Positions 31,125-40,829 of a DNA stretch of 42,645 nt are shown here, one piece after another; position 1 is the stretch's first letter; each line of letters begins with the position of its first letter. A program made the translations under genes and the position numbers. The notes beneath the pieces were generated by a model that saw nothing but the letters and a program-made list of their open reading frames with translations, did no database searches and was not told the origin of the DNA. The DNA is taken from assembly GCA_025201805.1 (NCBI GenBank), contig MU619390.1, forward strand, positions 16,876-59,520, given 5' to 3'. The stretch comes from Parasitella parasitica (lineage: Eukaryota; Mucoromycota; Mucoromycetes; Mucorales; Mucoraceae).

Positions 31125-32604
31125 TTACAATAAAAGTGAAGATGGATGTTGCTGCTGCTGGATCATCATTTGATATAAATCATCGCTGGTTTGTTGTTGT
31201 TGCTGCTGCTGCTGCTGCTGCTGGCGTTGATGGTTTTCAATGGCATTAGCAGAGCTTTGAGAAGGGTAGAAGAAAGGTGCTTGGAGCATCAGATGGGACA
31301 TGTTGGTCTTGGACAACTGCTGTGGATTGATGATTCCATACGACAGACTACCATGGTACATCATTTGCTGTGCTGCAGCAGAAGCAGCGATTGCTGAAGG
31401 CTCCGGGGTAGCAGAGGGCGACATTGTGAAATCACGGCAAAGATCAAGGCCTGGGGGAGGCGGAGCATGCTGCAAATCCATCATCACGGAGTTTGCAACG
31501 CTGATTCTAGAGGCTAATTCCGGCGCCAATGCAATCAAGTCCAAAAGAGCCTGTTTGAATGCTTTATGGCTACCCTGTAAGACGTGGAAGCCATCGATGC
31601 TAGCCTGCTTGTCTTCGGTAAAGTCTCCACAACGCACCCACTGCTGGTCTTGGTCAAAGCGGCACATTGAGAATGCCAATGGCAGGCTCAATTCAATGTC
31701 CAACTGACCAACGACTTCGCCTGTCTCGACCTGGATTTGCTGGCTCAATCTGAGCTGATGAATGCTATCAAAGCAAACCTGGATCCTAAAGTGGTGACCT
31801 TCAGCCTGGACCCTCCAAATAAACTCGCGATCGATTGGGCTGGCATAGCAGACGAGATCCCAATCTGCTTGCTGAAGATGAGGGGAAGCATGAGCAAATC
31901 TTGTCCATGAACCGATGCGAAGCACACTAACGGGAAGAGGCACAGTTTGGATCGGGGTGCTGGGGATGGAGTCTCTTGCCAAAACTGCAGCAGGAGCAAT
32001 TGAAGCATTTGCAGCAGGTACTATTTTTAAACAATGTTAACATGTTTATTCATGGCTGTATGCAGCTTTTTTTTTTTTTTTTTTTTTGACATTTACCATC
32101 ATCACATGTCCTTTGGATTCCTTCAGACATGGCTCGCATGTTGTCATGGTTACGGGCTGTATCTAACAAGAAAGACGATTTTGGCTCAGGCTTTGAGCTT
32201 GAACGGGGTCTCTTGCGAATCTGGTGGTGGTCTTGGTGTTTTAACTCTTCAAAACGCTCTGGCGTCATCATGGTACGGAATGTAGCTTGATAACGAGGAG
32301 GAGTAGGCTGGCGATCTTGGTAAGGCGGATTCGTCCAGCCAGGTCTGACAAGTGCTGACGCATTGCTTGCATTGTTGGATGAGAGTGAGCCAAGAGCATC
32401 CACTTTTCTGGCCTTAGCACGGCGGTTTTGAAACCAGATTTGAATTGTCCTTTCCGTAACGGCAAGGTCCCGAGCCAATCGACTACGAACGCTGGAGTCT
32501 GGAAGGGGGTTTGCGCTGAAAGATTCTTGAAGAGCAGCCACTTGGCTTGGCTTTAGGTGAGTGCGCTTTCTTGTTGGTGCGGGCGATGCTGAATGAGTGT
32601 TCAT
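31125..32604 (-). CDS. Homeobox transcription factor, Phx1-like
   Basis: Exons are 32097-32604 and 31125-32020, totalling 1404 nt or 467 aa. A canonical homeodomain covers about residues 12-69 (RKRTHLKPSQVAALQ, then ERTIQIWFQNRRAKARK), with Asn in the WFQNRR recognition helix. After a basic linker, a second conserved region of about 110 residues begins near PVSVLRIGSWTRFA and includes DLVCYASPIDREFIW and HFRIQVCFDSI. This matches the regulatory region found beside the homeodomain in fungal Phx1/Pah-type factors, which act in stationary-phase, nutrient and developmental control. The C-terminus is low complexity with a Gln run (residues about 440-450) encoded by cag repeats. The intron contains a 23-nt T run (A run on the coding strand's complement). 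It is divergent from the MscS gene. Confidence 0.92.
31194..31224 (-). repeat. CAG/CAA repeat coding polyglutamine
   Basis: On the plus strand ttgttgttgctgctgctgctgctg encodes about eleven consecutive Gln on the minus strand near the C-terminus of the homeobox factor. It is mostly a pure CAG run. Confidence 0.85.
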
Positions 32605-33206
32605 TTTTGGAGCGTAAAAGAGAAGGGAGAGAGGAATAAAAGAGAGTGAGAAAAGAAACACAAACAAACACTTTTTTTAAAAAAAATAAATAGAGTGATC
32701 CAAGACTAAACATTTTATATCCCAAAAAAAAAAAAAAAAGGGGGGGGGGAGGGGAGATGCAATTTGCGCAACTCACAAAATGGTTGTGTGTGAAAAGTAG
32801 TAGTAGCTTGACAATCGAAAAAAGAAGAAACCGTTTGGGCGAGAACTGTTGGAGATGGTCCAGCTCCGTCGATATTGGGAGCACAAACTCTGTGACCCAG
32901 ACATTTCGCATTCTGGGCAGCCCAAAAAGAAAGGGGCTCTAATTATTATCATTGGACATTTCATCATTCACAAGGTAAACGTGTGCCTAGAACCGCTGTG
33001 ATTGTATTTTTAACTTTTTTCTTTTTTTTTTCTTTTTTGCCAAGGTTGGCAGATCCCCTCCAGAATGTAGCCTGTCCAACCTCAAGAAACGTCACCAATT
33101 AACGCAATTAATTCTAGGCGATCAATGAATCTTGTATTTAATTGTTATTTGTTGACAATTGCCTTTTTCTCTTCTTTCCTCTCACCAACACTAGACAAGA
33201 TAGAAA
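32605..33206. promoter_or_regulatory. Divergent homeobox / MscS promoter region
   Basis: The 602-nt spacer is shared by two divergent genes. It contains an A run followed by a G run (about 32724-32752), a T-rich block at about 33007-33038 and a cluster of TAATT/AATTA sequences at 33097-33113 and 33137-33144. ATTA-core sites are typical of homeodomain binding, so control of either gene by the homeobox factor is possible but not shown. Confidence 0.5.
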
Positions 33207-36028
33207 ATGCCACCCAAGAAAGAAAAGTCTGTCAGAATTGCGTCCGACGAGATACTTCCTGGTAAGTTGAATTTGTCAACTACGCCCTGTGTTTTATGCG
33301 CACATAAACTCCCTTTTTATTAACATACATATATTCACCGTAGACGCAGACACGTTTCCCTTGGTGCAACCTCCTCCTCCCCCTCCCCCTCCTCCTCCTT
33401 TGGCTGCTGTCACTACTTTGGGTCACATGAGTAAGAAAAACGACGAGCAGCCCTTTTACAGCATTGAAATGCAGCAAGAGGATCATTTCTTTTACGACAA
33501 CACCAGCGGCAAGCCAGCGCATGATTCCTGGTCCTCAAAATCTACGCTGAATCCTCAAAATCCATTCGAGCAAAACCTAGTCATGAGCCGACAGAACACA
33601 CTGACAGAGGAGCCTACTGATATCCACATGGAAGAAACAAGCAAGATGATCCATGATTTAGAAAACGACGAGAACAGACAGCAGGATCAAGAAGACAAAC
33701 TCTTGGAGTCCGAGAAATCGTCGAGCTCTGTTGCTACCAGTAAAACAGAAATTGTAACAAAAGAAACAGTGGCGAAGCCCGATGCTGACAGCGATGGAGA
33801 GTTTGATTGGAACGATGATCCGGATCAAGTCAAGCCTAAGCGGAGAAAGACAGCGCGAGAACGATTCACTGCTGCCATAAAGCGCCCCTGTTGCTGGCAT
33901 TACCTATCCCCCATTCTGAAACGCATCATCATCGCCATCCTGGGCTCGTGCATCTTTGTTGCAATTGCCGTCGTCATCTATGCAACTCTCCCAGAGCCAA
34001 CCGAGGCTCAGTTAGCAGATCCCAAGTTTACAAACGTCCGTAGCAATGTTCAGTGTTGGATGTACTGGGCGGCCTTCATGTGGCATATCTTTTGGATTAC
34101 CACCTTTATGCTGGACATGGTGCCTTCGATCGTCTCCCTCTGGACAAAGCTCTTTAAGGGTAGAAGATCTGAAAAAGTCAAGTCGTATATGGAGGTAAGC
34201 ATTCTACAGCATAGCAACGTGGCTTTTTTTTTTTTTTTTTTGAGGTGGCCCCCCTTTAGTATTACATGAGTTTGAAGGGCAATTTTTGTTTGCTGTTGCT
34301 GGCTGCTTGGAATCTAGGTTCTTGGTGTTTTTTGATTCAGTATCCCTTTGATGTAAATACAAACTGATCTGTCACTTGTTTTGGCCTATGCTCACATTTC
34401 ACCCTATTTAGTCAATCAGCAAACATGCGTACTCTGCCATCATCACAAAGGTATTCGGCTGCTTGTTGGCAGCTGCTGGCTTGTACTTTTTGCAGAAAAC
34501 AGTAATTCAGATCATTGGTAAGCTTGTTGCATGTCACAAAAAAAATGGCTTCACTTTTTTTATTTATTTATATTGCTCTATTTTTAGCTGTCAGATTCCA
34601 TCGTACGGCCTTTTCGGAGAGGCTGCTCGAAAATAAGAAAAGTTTGAAAAGTAAATGTTTATTATAGAAACATCTACCGTCGATCATGGCATGATATTAA
34701 TAGATCTGTTTGTAATAGTCTTGGATACGCTTAGCAAGTCCGAAAAGAAATCTCGTCCTGGATCCGGTGCTGCTGGCGGCTATTCAAGCAACAACCTCAG
34801 AAAACGCAGATCTCCTTTGAATCGTCATCAATGGGATCACAGCTCCTCTAGTCATGATGATCAAACACACCCTATTCGTCCAATGACATTAAACGATGAA
34901 ACTGCACCAGAGCACTCTTCGTCGTTTGCTCAATTCAAGAGGTCCATCTCTAGCTTTGTGCTGGCAGAGAAACCAAGCGCAACCACCGGCCGTATCGATA
35001 AAAACAAGATGGACATCAATTCCGATGACTATGCCAAGAAGGTGGCAAAGAAGCTTTTCTACGCATTGGCGTATCCTGAAGGCTACTATGGCCAAGAAGA
35101 AGACAACAAAAAGTGTTTGGATGTGTTTGCATTCATCCCCTTTTTCGACAATCGTGAAGCAGCTGCTGAGGCATTCAAGGTTTTCGACAAGGACGGAAAT
35201 GGAGATCTGACCCGCAGAGAGTTTCGAGACACTGTTGTACACATTTACCGGGAGCGCAAAGGCCTTGCACAGTCTATTCGTGACACCAGTCAAGCACTCG
35301 GCAAGATTGACACTCTCTTGCTCATCATCACCGTGTTGATTAGTTTGGTAATCTGCTTGGCCATCTTTAACGTTGATTTCTGGAGTGCCTTAGTTCCTTT
35401 CGGCACCTTGTTAGCTGCTTGCACCTTTATTTTTGGCTCATCTGCCGAGGGTCTCTTTACAGGTATCATGTTCCAATTTGTGACACATCCTTATGACTCT
35501 GGTGATTTGGTTCAAATTGATTCTAGCTACATGACAGTCTTGAATATTGGCATCTTGGGCACTGTTTTCATTGCTGGCGATGGCACCAAACTATATGCTC
35601 CTACCTCCCTGCTTCAAACCAAGATCATCTACAATGTGCGTCGCTCTGATGACATGGGTGAATCTCTTTCCTTCAACATTGATTTCAGAACCGACAATGA
35701 CCTTATTCTGCTGCTCCGAGAGCGTCTTTTGGAATGGGTGTTATCACAGAGCCGTGATTTTAGCCCAGGTTTTGACTTGCGTGTAACCGACATCAAGGAT
35801 ATGAACCAGGTCATTCTCACTATTTGGCTACCTCACAAAGGCAATTGGGTCGACTTGGGTAAACGTTTCCAAAGAAAGACGAGATTCATGTTGGCTTTGA
35901 AAGCCATCTTGACTGATTTGAATATCAAATACGAGCTGCCTGCTCAAAGAATCACTTCGGGTCACCCCAATGACAACAATCCTTTCAACAACGCGATCAG
36001 ACCTCAAAATTTCTCTGATCGTCAGTAG
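33207..36028 (+). CDS. EF-hand mechanosensitive channel of the MscS family (Msy1/Msy2-like)
   Basis: Fungal Msy channels sit in the ER or plasma-membrane system and shape calcium signals during hypo-osmotic shock. Exons are 33207-33261, 33344-34194, 34412-34517, 34588-34650 and 34719-36028, totalling 2385 nt or 794 aa. A long hydrophilic N-tail has a Pro run near residue 30 and acidic stretches. Membrane segments lie near 212-236, 258-285 and 305-335. A canonical EF-hand loop (FDKDGNGDLTRREF, about 514-527) precedes the channel core. In the core, TLLLIITVLISLVICLAI (about 557-577) and the pore helix region SALVPFGTLLAACTFIFG are followed by the MscS beta domain with FVTHPYDSGDLVQID. The fourth intron lies inside what would otherwise be a spurious internal ATG. 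A CT-rich tract follows the stop. Confidence 0.94.
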
Positions 36029-37017
36029 ATATCTCTTGCCTATAGTGTATTAAAAGCATCCGTAAATACCCTCCTCCCCTCCCCCCCCCCCTCCTCCTCC
36101 TCTAAAAGTGAAAATAAAAAATGTAATTTATTTATGTGTATTTACAATTGCTTTGCTCCGTTAATTGAGCACTCATCAATCTGTCACTGATTTTTTTTTA
36201 AAAAAAAAACATCCGCCCATATACTTTTGCCGCCCACCCAAAATACACGAAAAAGAAAAATATCTGTATACATTGGCTAGTGTTCTTTAAACAGGAGACT
36301 GCAAAGCATAGAATCACAAAGAAATTATACCTAGACTTGATCCCTCGGCAAGAGGAGACGTATCTCAAACGGGTGACCTAACACTACTATTCAACACTTG
36401 ATCGAAGAATACTGCTCTCAGAGACTACTAACGTGTTGCGTTCAGGACAAAATGATCGCAAACATCGACCGAGAAACGAAGAACCCCCTGAATCTACCAT
36501 TCACTATTGTGTCATATTTACTATATATATGTCCATAGCATATCCTATAAATATCCGCACATTATATCACTTTATTCATAAACCAAGTCTCCCTCTCCCA
36601 ATTGTGGCTATAGAAAATTTCTGTGTGAACCTCAAACCCATTAAACATGTTTGAGCATAACTCGAAATGCGTATCTACGGCTAGAGATGGCAAATTGGAA
36701 AAGGAAAATCAATCCGAATCATTTTATTATTGGATCCCAAGGCAGAGAATCAGCCACGATTCCTTCAACTTGCAGGAAATACCGGTACTTCAAAAGCTAA
36801 AGTCGAAAATAATCTGCTGCCAAATAAGTATATTTACAATACTTGTAGCATCTTTTCTCATGTCTATATCAACAACATTCACAAGAGCATTTAAGCTAAA
36901 AAGAAGAATGCAAGACGGTAGCCAGGGCATTATAATATATCAAAATAAAATGAAGTTGTCGTGTCAAAGTTTATTAAATGTCAAATGTATAGACCACGTC
37001 CATTAGAAAATGGTGAT
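36029..37017. other. Intergenic region, no supported gene
   Basis: The left part (to about 36130) is the 3' UTR of the MscS gene, with a strong C/CT tract at about 36070-36102 and aataaaaaatg. A T run then A run lies at about 36191-36209. The 119-codon frame at 36647-37006 was judged spurious. Confidence 0.55.
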
Positions 37018-37281
37018 TCAAGCTTGACAAGTAAAATAAGGATCATCAGGAATATAAGTACAAGTAATGCCTCCAGCTAACAAGAATTTATCGCATGTCG
37101 CTTGCGCTTCCACTGAGCATGTTCCTGTATTATTTTCCTCTTGGCATATAGTGTTTGAACATAAATTCCCTCCAGGTGCAACAAACAAGACACAGGCATT
37201 GTTTTGATCCAGGGAACATTGAGCCGCAAATGAAGCTGAGATGCTGGTAAGTAAGAGAATAGCAAGAGTAAAGTTTTTCAT
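37018..37281 (-). CDS. Small secreted cysteine-rich protein, 87 aa
   Basis: The single-exon frame has a clear signal peptide (MKNFTLAILLLTSISASFAA, residues 1-20). The mature chain of about 67 residues has eight cysteines, at 22, 30, 41, 46, 55, 63, 74 and 85. One N-glycosylation sequon is present (NNT, 50-52). A TATA box (tatataaag on the coding strand) lies about 50-60 nt upstream of the ATG at 37281. It has no recognised domain and no clear likeness to the ten-Cys peptide at 16601. Secretion is well supported; the function (effector, antimicrobial or wall-associated) is open. Confidence 0.8.
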   Translation of the reverse strand: MKNFTLAILLLTSISASFAAQCSLDQNNACVLFVAPGGNLCSNTICQEENNTGTCSVEAQATCDKFLLAGGITCTYIPDDPYFTCQA

Positions 37282-37984
37282 TTGTGAAAGAAGATAAAGA
37301 CATTCAAAACAAGAAGAAAAGCATACGTCTTTATATAGGGTTTTTTTTCCTGCTTGTAACTCGAAAAGAAGACAGTTTATAGGCTACTAATAGAGGACGT
37401 TGCTATAAATTTAAAGATTGGTACTGGATCGCTGCACTTGCCTGCTGATTAAGCCAAGGAAGTTGGCTGAAATGTAATGCAGTTTTACATAAATGACCAT
37501 AATGCAAACAGCGTGTACAAAGAGCCATAATCATATTTTTAGTTCTGCATTAAAAAAAAAATACTTGTAACGCTCCTCTTATGTCGCCTTTAGGTCAAAA
37601 TATAGAACTTTGTTTTATTGTCGACTGAATTATGCATTATTACTTGATTTTTCTCCTAAAAAAAAGCGATAGCCCACACTGTTTTAAGCCGTTTCATATA
37701 ACAGTGGTATATTTACTACCAATCAACTACTGCTTTAATCGATTCTCTAAAAATGGCGACGGTTCAGATCCTTTGTAGAGCTATAAATGGCAATAATTAG
37801 AGCGAATACGGTTTCAGCTTGAGCTCTCTTCAGTTTGTGTTGTTGGATATACTTGTCAGATTGAATTTCTCACAATAGAATAAAGTAATGGAAGAGATTG
37901 TTCAAAATTTGTGTCATAAATTGGCTAGTTCTCTATGTAAAGGGAGTAAGCATAAGTATTACTGCATATAAAGCAGACGTTACT
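37282..37984. other. Intergenic region, no gene seen
   Basis: This holds the promoter of the small secreted protein (TATA box at about 37331-37339) and the 3' UTR of the G-alpha gene. AT-rich sequence with no coding signal. Confidence 0.55.
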
Positions 37985-39501
37985 TTATAACAGAATGGTT
38001 TCAAGATTTTCATGGAGAATACTATCAGATACAGACTCCATAATATGATTTAATAATTGTGTATCGGTAGCAACGGTATAATGTACATAGATTTGTTTGC
38101 TGGCGTTGACATTTAGCTTTGTAAATCTCTGTTTAAAAAAATCAGAAGCCTTGTCATAGTCTGTTGATGGTCCTACAATGCGATGAGTTTATGGTAAAGG
38201 ATGTGGCTTTAACATCACGCTGGGTACCTTTATAGTCAGGAAAATACCCTTTAATTTCAGACTTTTGCATTTTCTCTTTGAATAGGTCAATCTTGTTGAG
38301 GAATAGAATTATGGACGTATTGACAAACCATTTGGAGTTACAAATGGATTCAAACAACATAAAAGCTTCGTACATCTAGAATTCATTTTACATTATGAGT
38401 ATAAAATTAGCTGTATGTAACCTTGCTTACCTGATTCTATTTACAACAAATTTAATGAAAAACGATCGATTGGTAAAGACGAGGATGGAGAGTTTTAAAA
38501 TAACTGATTAAATATATGAATTGTAATACTTTACTGAATATTTGTCTTCCACTAGACAGCAATCGTAACCGCTCAAAGCGGCCACAAACAAAACTGCTGC
38601 AACATTGTCAAAACAGTGCATCCTGCGTATGTAAATGTGTGATATCTACTGAGCGAGAAATGTATAGAGAATATAAATTGAGCAGTGCCTACCATTTCTT
38701 TCTTTCACTGCGCTGACCACCCACATCAAACATCCTGTAAGTGACAGAGCCATGTCTAAATTTGGACTCGACAATTCCTAGTTTTCGGCACATGTTTCAC
38801 ACATGAGATCATTTTGTTTGCCTTTTTTTTTTTTTTAGATTACCTGTGGTTTTTATACGGCAGTGGATAATATCAGGATCTGTTGGTATGTAATCAGGAC
38901 GAAACAGCCTGTCTAGCTGATTGAAAAAACTCGATGTAATTTTAAAACGCGCTGCTGCCTAGAACACTGAGTCCGAGGGAAAAGGTGTATACTCACTATT
39001 TGATGTTTTCATTAAAGGCAAAGGTATGCCCCTTAGTAAATGTTGTCTGAATGCTCTTGTCTTTCCACAATGAGACAAGTGGTTGGTGATAAGCTATTGG
39101 ATACGGCTCATGTATCGATAATTGAATTGAATTTACAGGACGATCAAATAAACTGATATAGCTCCAATTCATTTCATTTTCAAATGTTAATTTTAATATG
39201 GCCATACTCTCTAGTAAAGCTTGCATCGATCCCAATAAGTTTGTAAATATCATGGCTCGAAAGTTTTCTCTTTCGATTGTCGAGAATCCACAATCATGAA
39301 TCAATTTCATTTGTTTGATAATGGTGCTTTTGCCAGAATCACCAGCGCCTATGCAATCTGTCGATAAAATAGTCCTAACTTCCAAGCTTCTACTTGTGTC
39401 TTACCTAACAAGACGATTTTGATTTCTTTGCCAGCTCTCTTTTTTTCAATTTTGAGCTGCTTATCGATTGCTTTCGATTTAGAGCTAATGCTATTCCCCA
39501 T
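37985..39501 (-). CDS. Heterotrimeric G-protein alpha subunit, divergent
   Basis: This GTPase relays signals from seven-helix receptors at the plasma membrane. Exons are 39405-39501, 38997-39348, 38844-38929, 38693-38777, 38535-38622, 38431-38436, 38228-38375 and 37985-38172, totalling 1050 nt or 349 aa. Motifs in order: N-terminal MGNSIS (myristoylation at Gly2), P-loop GAGDSGKST, switch I RIKTTG, switch [14 protein letters not shown], base recognition FLNKIDLF, and TVATDT in place of the usual TCATDT. The C-terminus ends NLETILL. The sixth exon is only 6 nt and supplies the conserved Asn-Gln before [10 protein letters not shown]. The N-terminus lacks the Cys3 used for palmitoylation in most fungal G-alpha proteins. 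Introns are AT-rich, one with a 16-nt T run. It seems a functional but diverged paralog. Confidence 0.92.
38431..38436 (-). other. 6-nt microexon of the G-alpha gene
   Basis: On the minus strand, gtaaatag|aatcag|gtaagc gives a 6-nt exon coding Asn-Gln. Joined between exons ending at 38535 and starting at 38375, it yields ...EDKYSNQMYEAF..., where Asn-Gln-Met is conserved in G-alpha proteins. Direct joining of the flanking exons would keep the frame but drop these two residues. Confidence 0.8.
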
Positions 39502-39725
39502 GGGTCTTGATTATTTAATTCGAACAAGAGGGAAAGAAGAACAAGAAGAAGAAAAAAAAAATGGAAATAGCAACTGTTTAATTACAAGAAAAAAGAAAAA
39601 GGCTTTTACCTTTTAAAGTTGGAGCATCTATCATTGTTACTCGAAAATTTATGGTACACTACACTACTAATATATATACAAGCAAAAATAAAATAAAATA
39701 ATATAAAAAAATACACGCAAAATGG

Positions 39726-40764
39726 TTATTTTTTGATTTTCCCTTTCCAGCCTGGCTCTTCCACTTGATTGTACTTTTCTTTCCAAATCCACGAATTTCC
39801 GATTATGCCCTGCCCTTGTTTTTCCGCTAAGCGATAATACTTGGCTGCACAATACAGGTCTTTTTTAACGCCTAGTCCATGTGTATAACAGAATCCTAGG
39901 TCATTTTGTGCATCAGGATCTCCTAAATTCGATGATATTTGAAAGTAATACGCTGCTGTTTCTAGCTTTTTTGGTACCTGAAATTTTTACTTTAGTTTTT
40001 TTTCTCACCAAAAAAAAAAAAAAAAAACAACTTACGCCCCATCCATGTCGAAAACACACGCCTAGTTCATATATAGCAAGCACTAATTCGGATTTTGCGA
40101 CAGATGCGGATTGCGCTATGCCGGTCTGTAAGTCATAGACCGCACACTCTGCTGCACTTTGTAGATATCGCACTGCTTTTGTGGGGTTTCTTTTGCATCC
40201 CCAACCATGCCTCAATGCAATGCCGTAGAAAAATAGTCCTAATGGCGATCCTCCTTCTGCCGATAATCTCCAATAGTGTGTTGCTTTTTCCAATTCACCT
40301 TTTTCGTGGCATTTCATACCTAATTGAAGATAGTCCTGCGTATCCTCGGTTTGGCTCGACCTTTTCACACTAGAAAGCGGACGGTCTGACGAAGAAGATG
40401 TGGACGAGGAATGAATGGATTGCAGACTGCGGCTCATGAGAGGGTTGCTAGTGTTTTTTACTAAAGCGGACGATGATGATGCGACGAGTAGATTTTCATC
40501 AAGCGATGTGAGCGAATGAGCTGATCTGATATCAAACACTTGATTCTGTCTACTGTGATCATATTCACTAGTTGTGTTGGTATTTGGCGGATAATCCATA
40601 CAAGCAGGACTTGTAGGTAAATAAGGCGGTTTTTCTTCTGTTTTTTGATGAAATAGAGAGAACATCTTTTTCTTTTTGCTTTTGCTGCTGCGGCTGCTGC
40701 TAATGCTGCTACTGTCGTTTTCACTGCTGTTGTCTAAGGATAGAGCCTTTTTTATTCTGTCCAT
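39726..40764 (-). CDS. Sel1-repeat protein
   Basis: Exons are 40036-40764 and 39726-39977, totalling 981 nt or 326 aa. The first 140 residues are basic and very Ser-rich (SSSISSSRSSKSKKKK), probably disordered and phosphorylated. Residues about 145-300 hold three to four Sel1-type helical repeats (LGMKCHEKGELEKATHYW, GIALRHGWGCKRNPTKAVRY, YELGVCFRHGWGVPKKLETA, DLGFCYTHGLGVKKDLYCAA). Sel1 repeats are adaptors for protein complexes; in fungi they occur in chitin-synthase activators of the Chs4/Skt5 type and in septation or stress factors. This protein is shorter than Skt5 and has no visible C-terminal CAAX box, so it is probably another family member. The intron contains an 18-nt run of A on the plus strand. 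The stop at 39726 leaves a short Lys-rich tail. Confidence 0.88.
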
Positions 40765-40794
40765 TTGCTATGAGAAGAAAGGGGGAATTATGTG

Positions 40795-40829
<35 letters not shown>

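Noticed and set aside
34655-34718. Internal ATG at 34655 as the start of a separate channel gene
   Set aside because: It lies in a gtaaat...tag intron (34651-34718). Splicing joins the exons in frame into one 794-aa MscS protein.
36647-37006. Plus-strand frame of 119 codons with one hydrophobic stretch
   Set aside because: It has no signal peptide, domain, splice logic or promoter, lies in AT-rich DNA and has random-looking composition.
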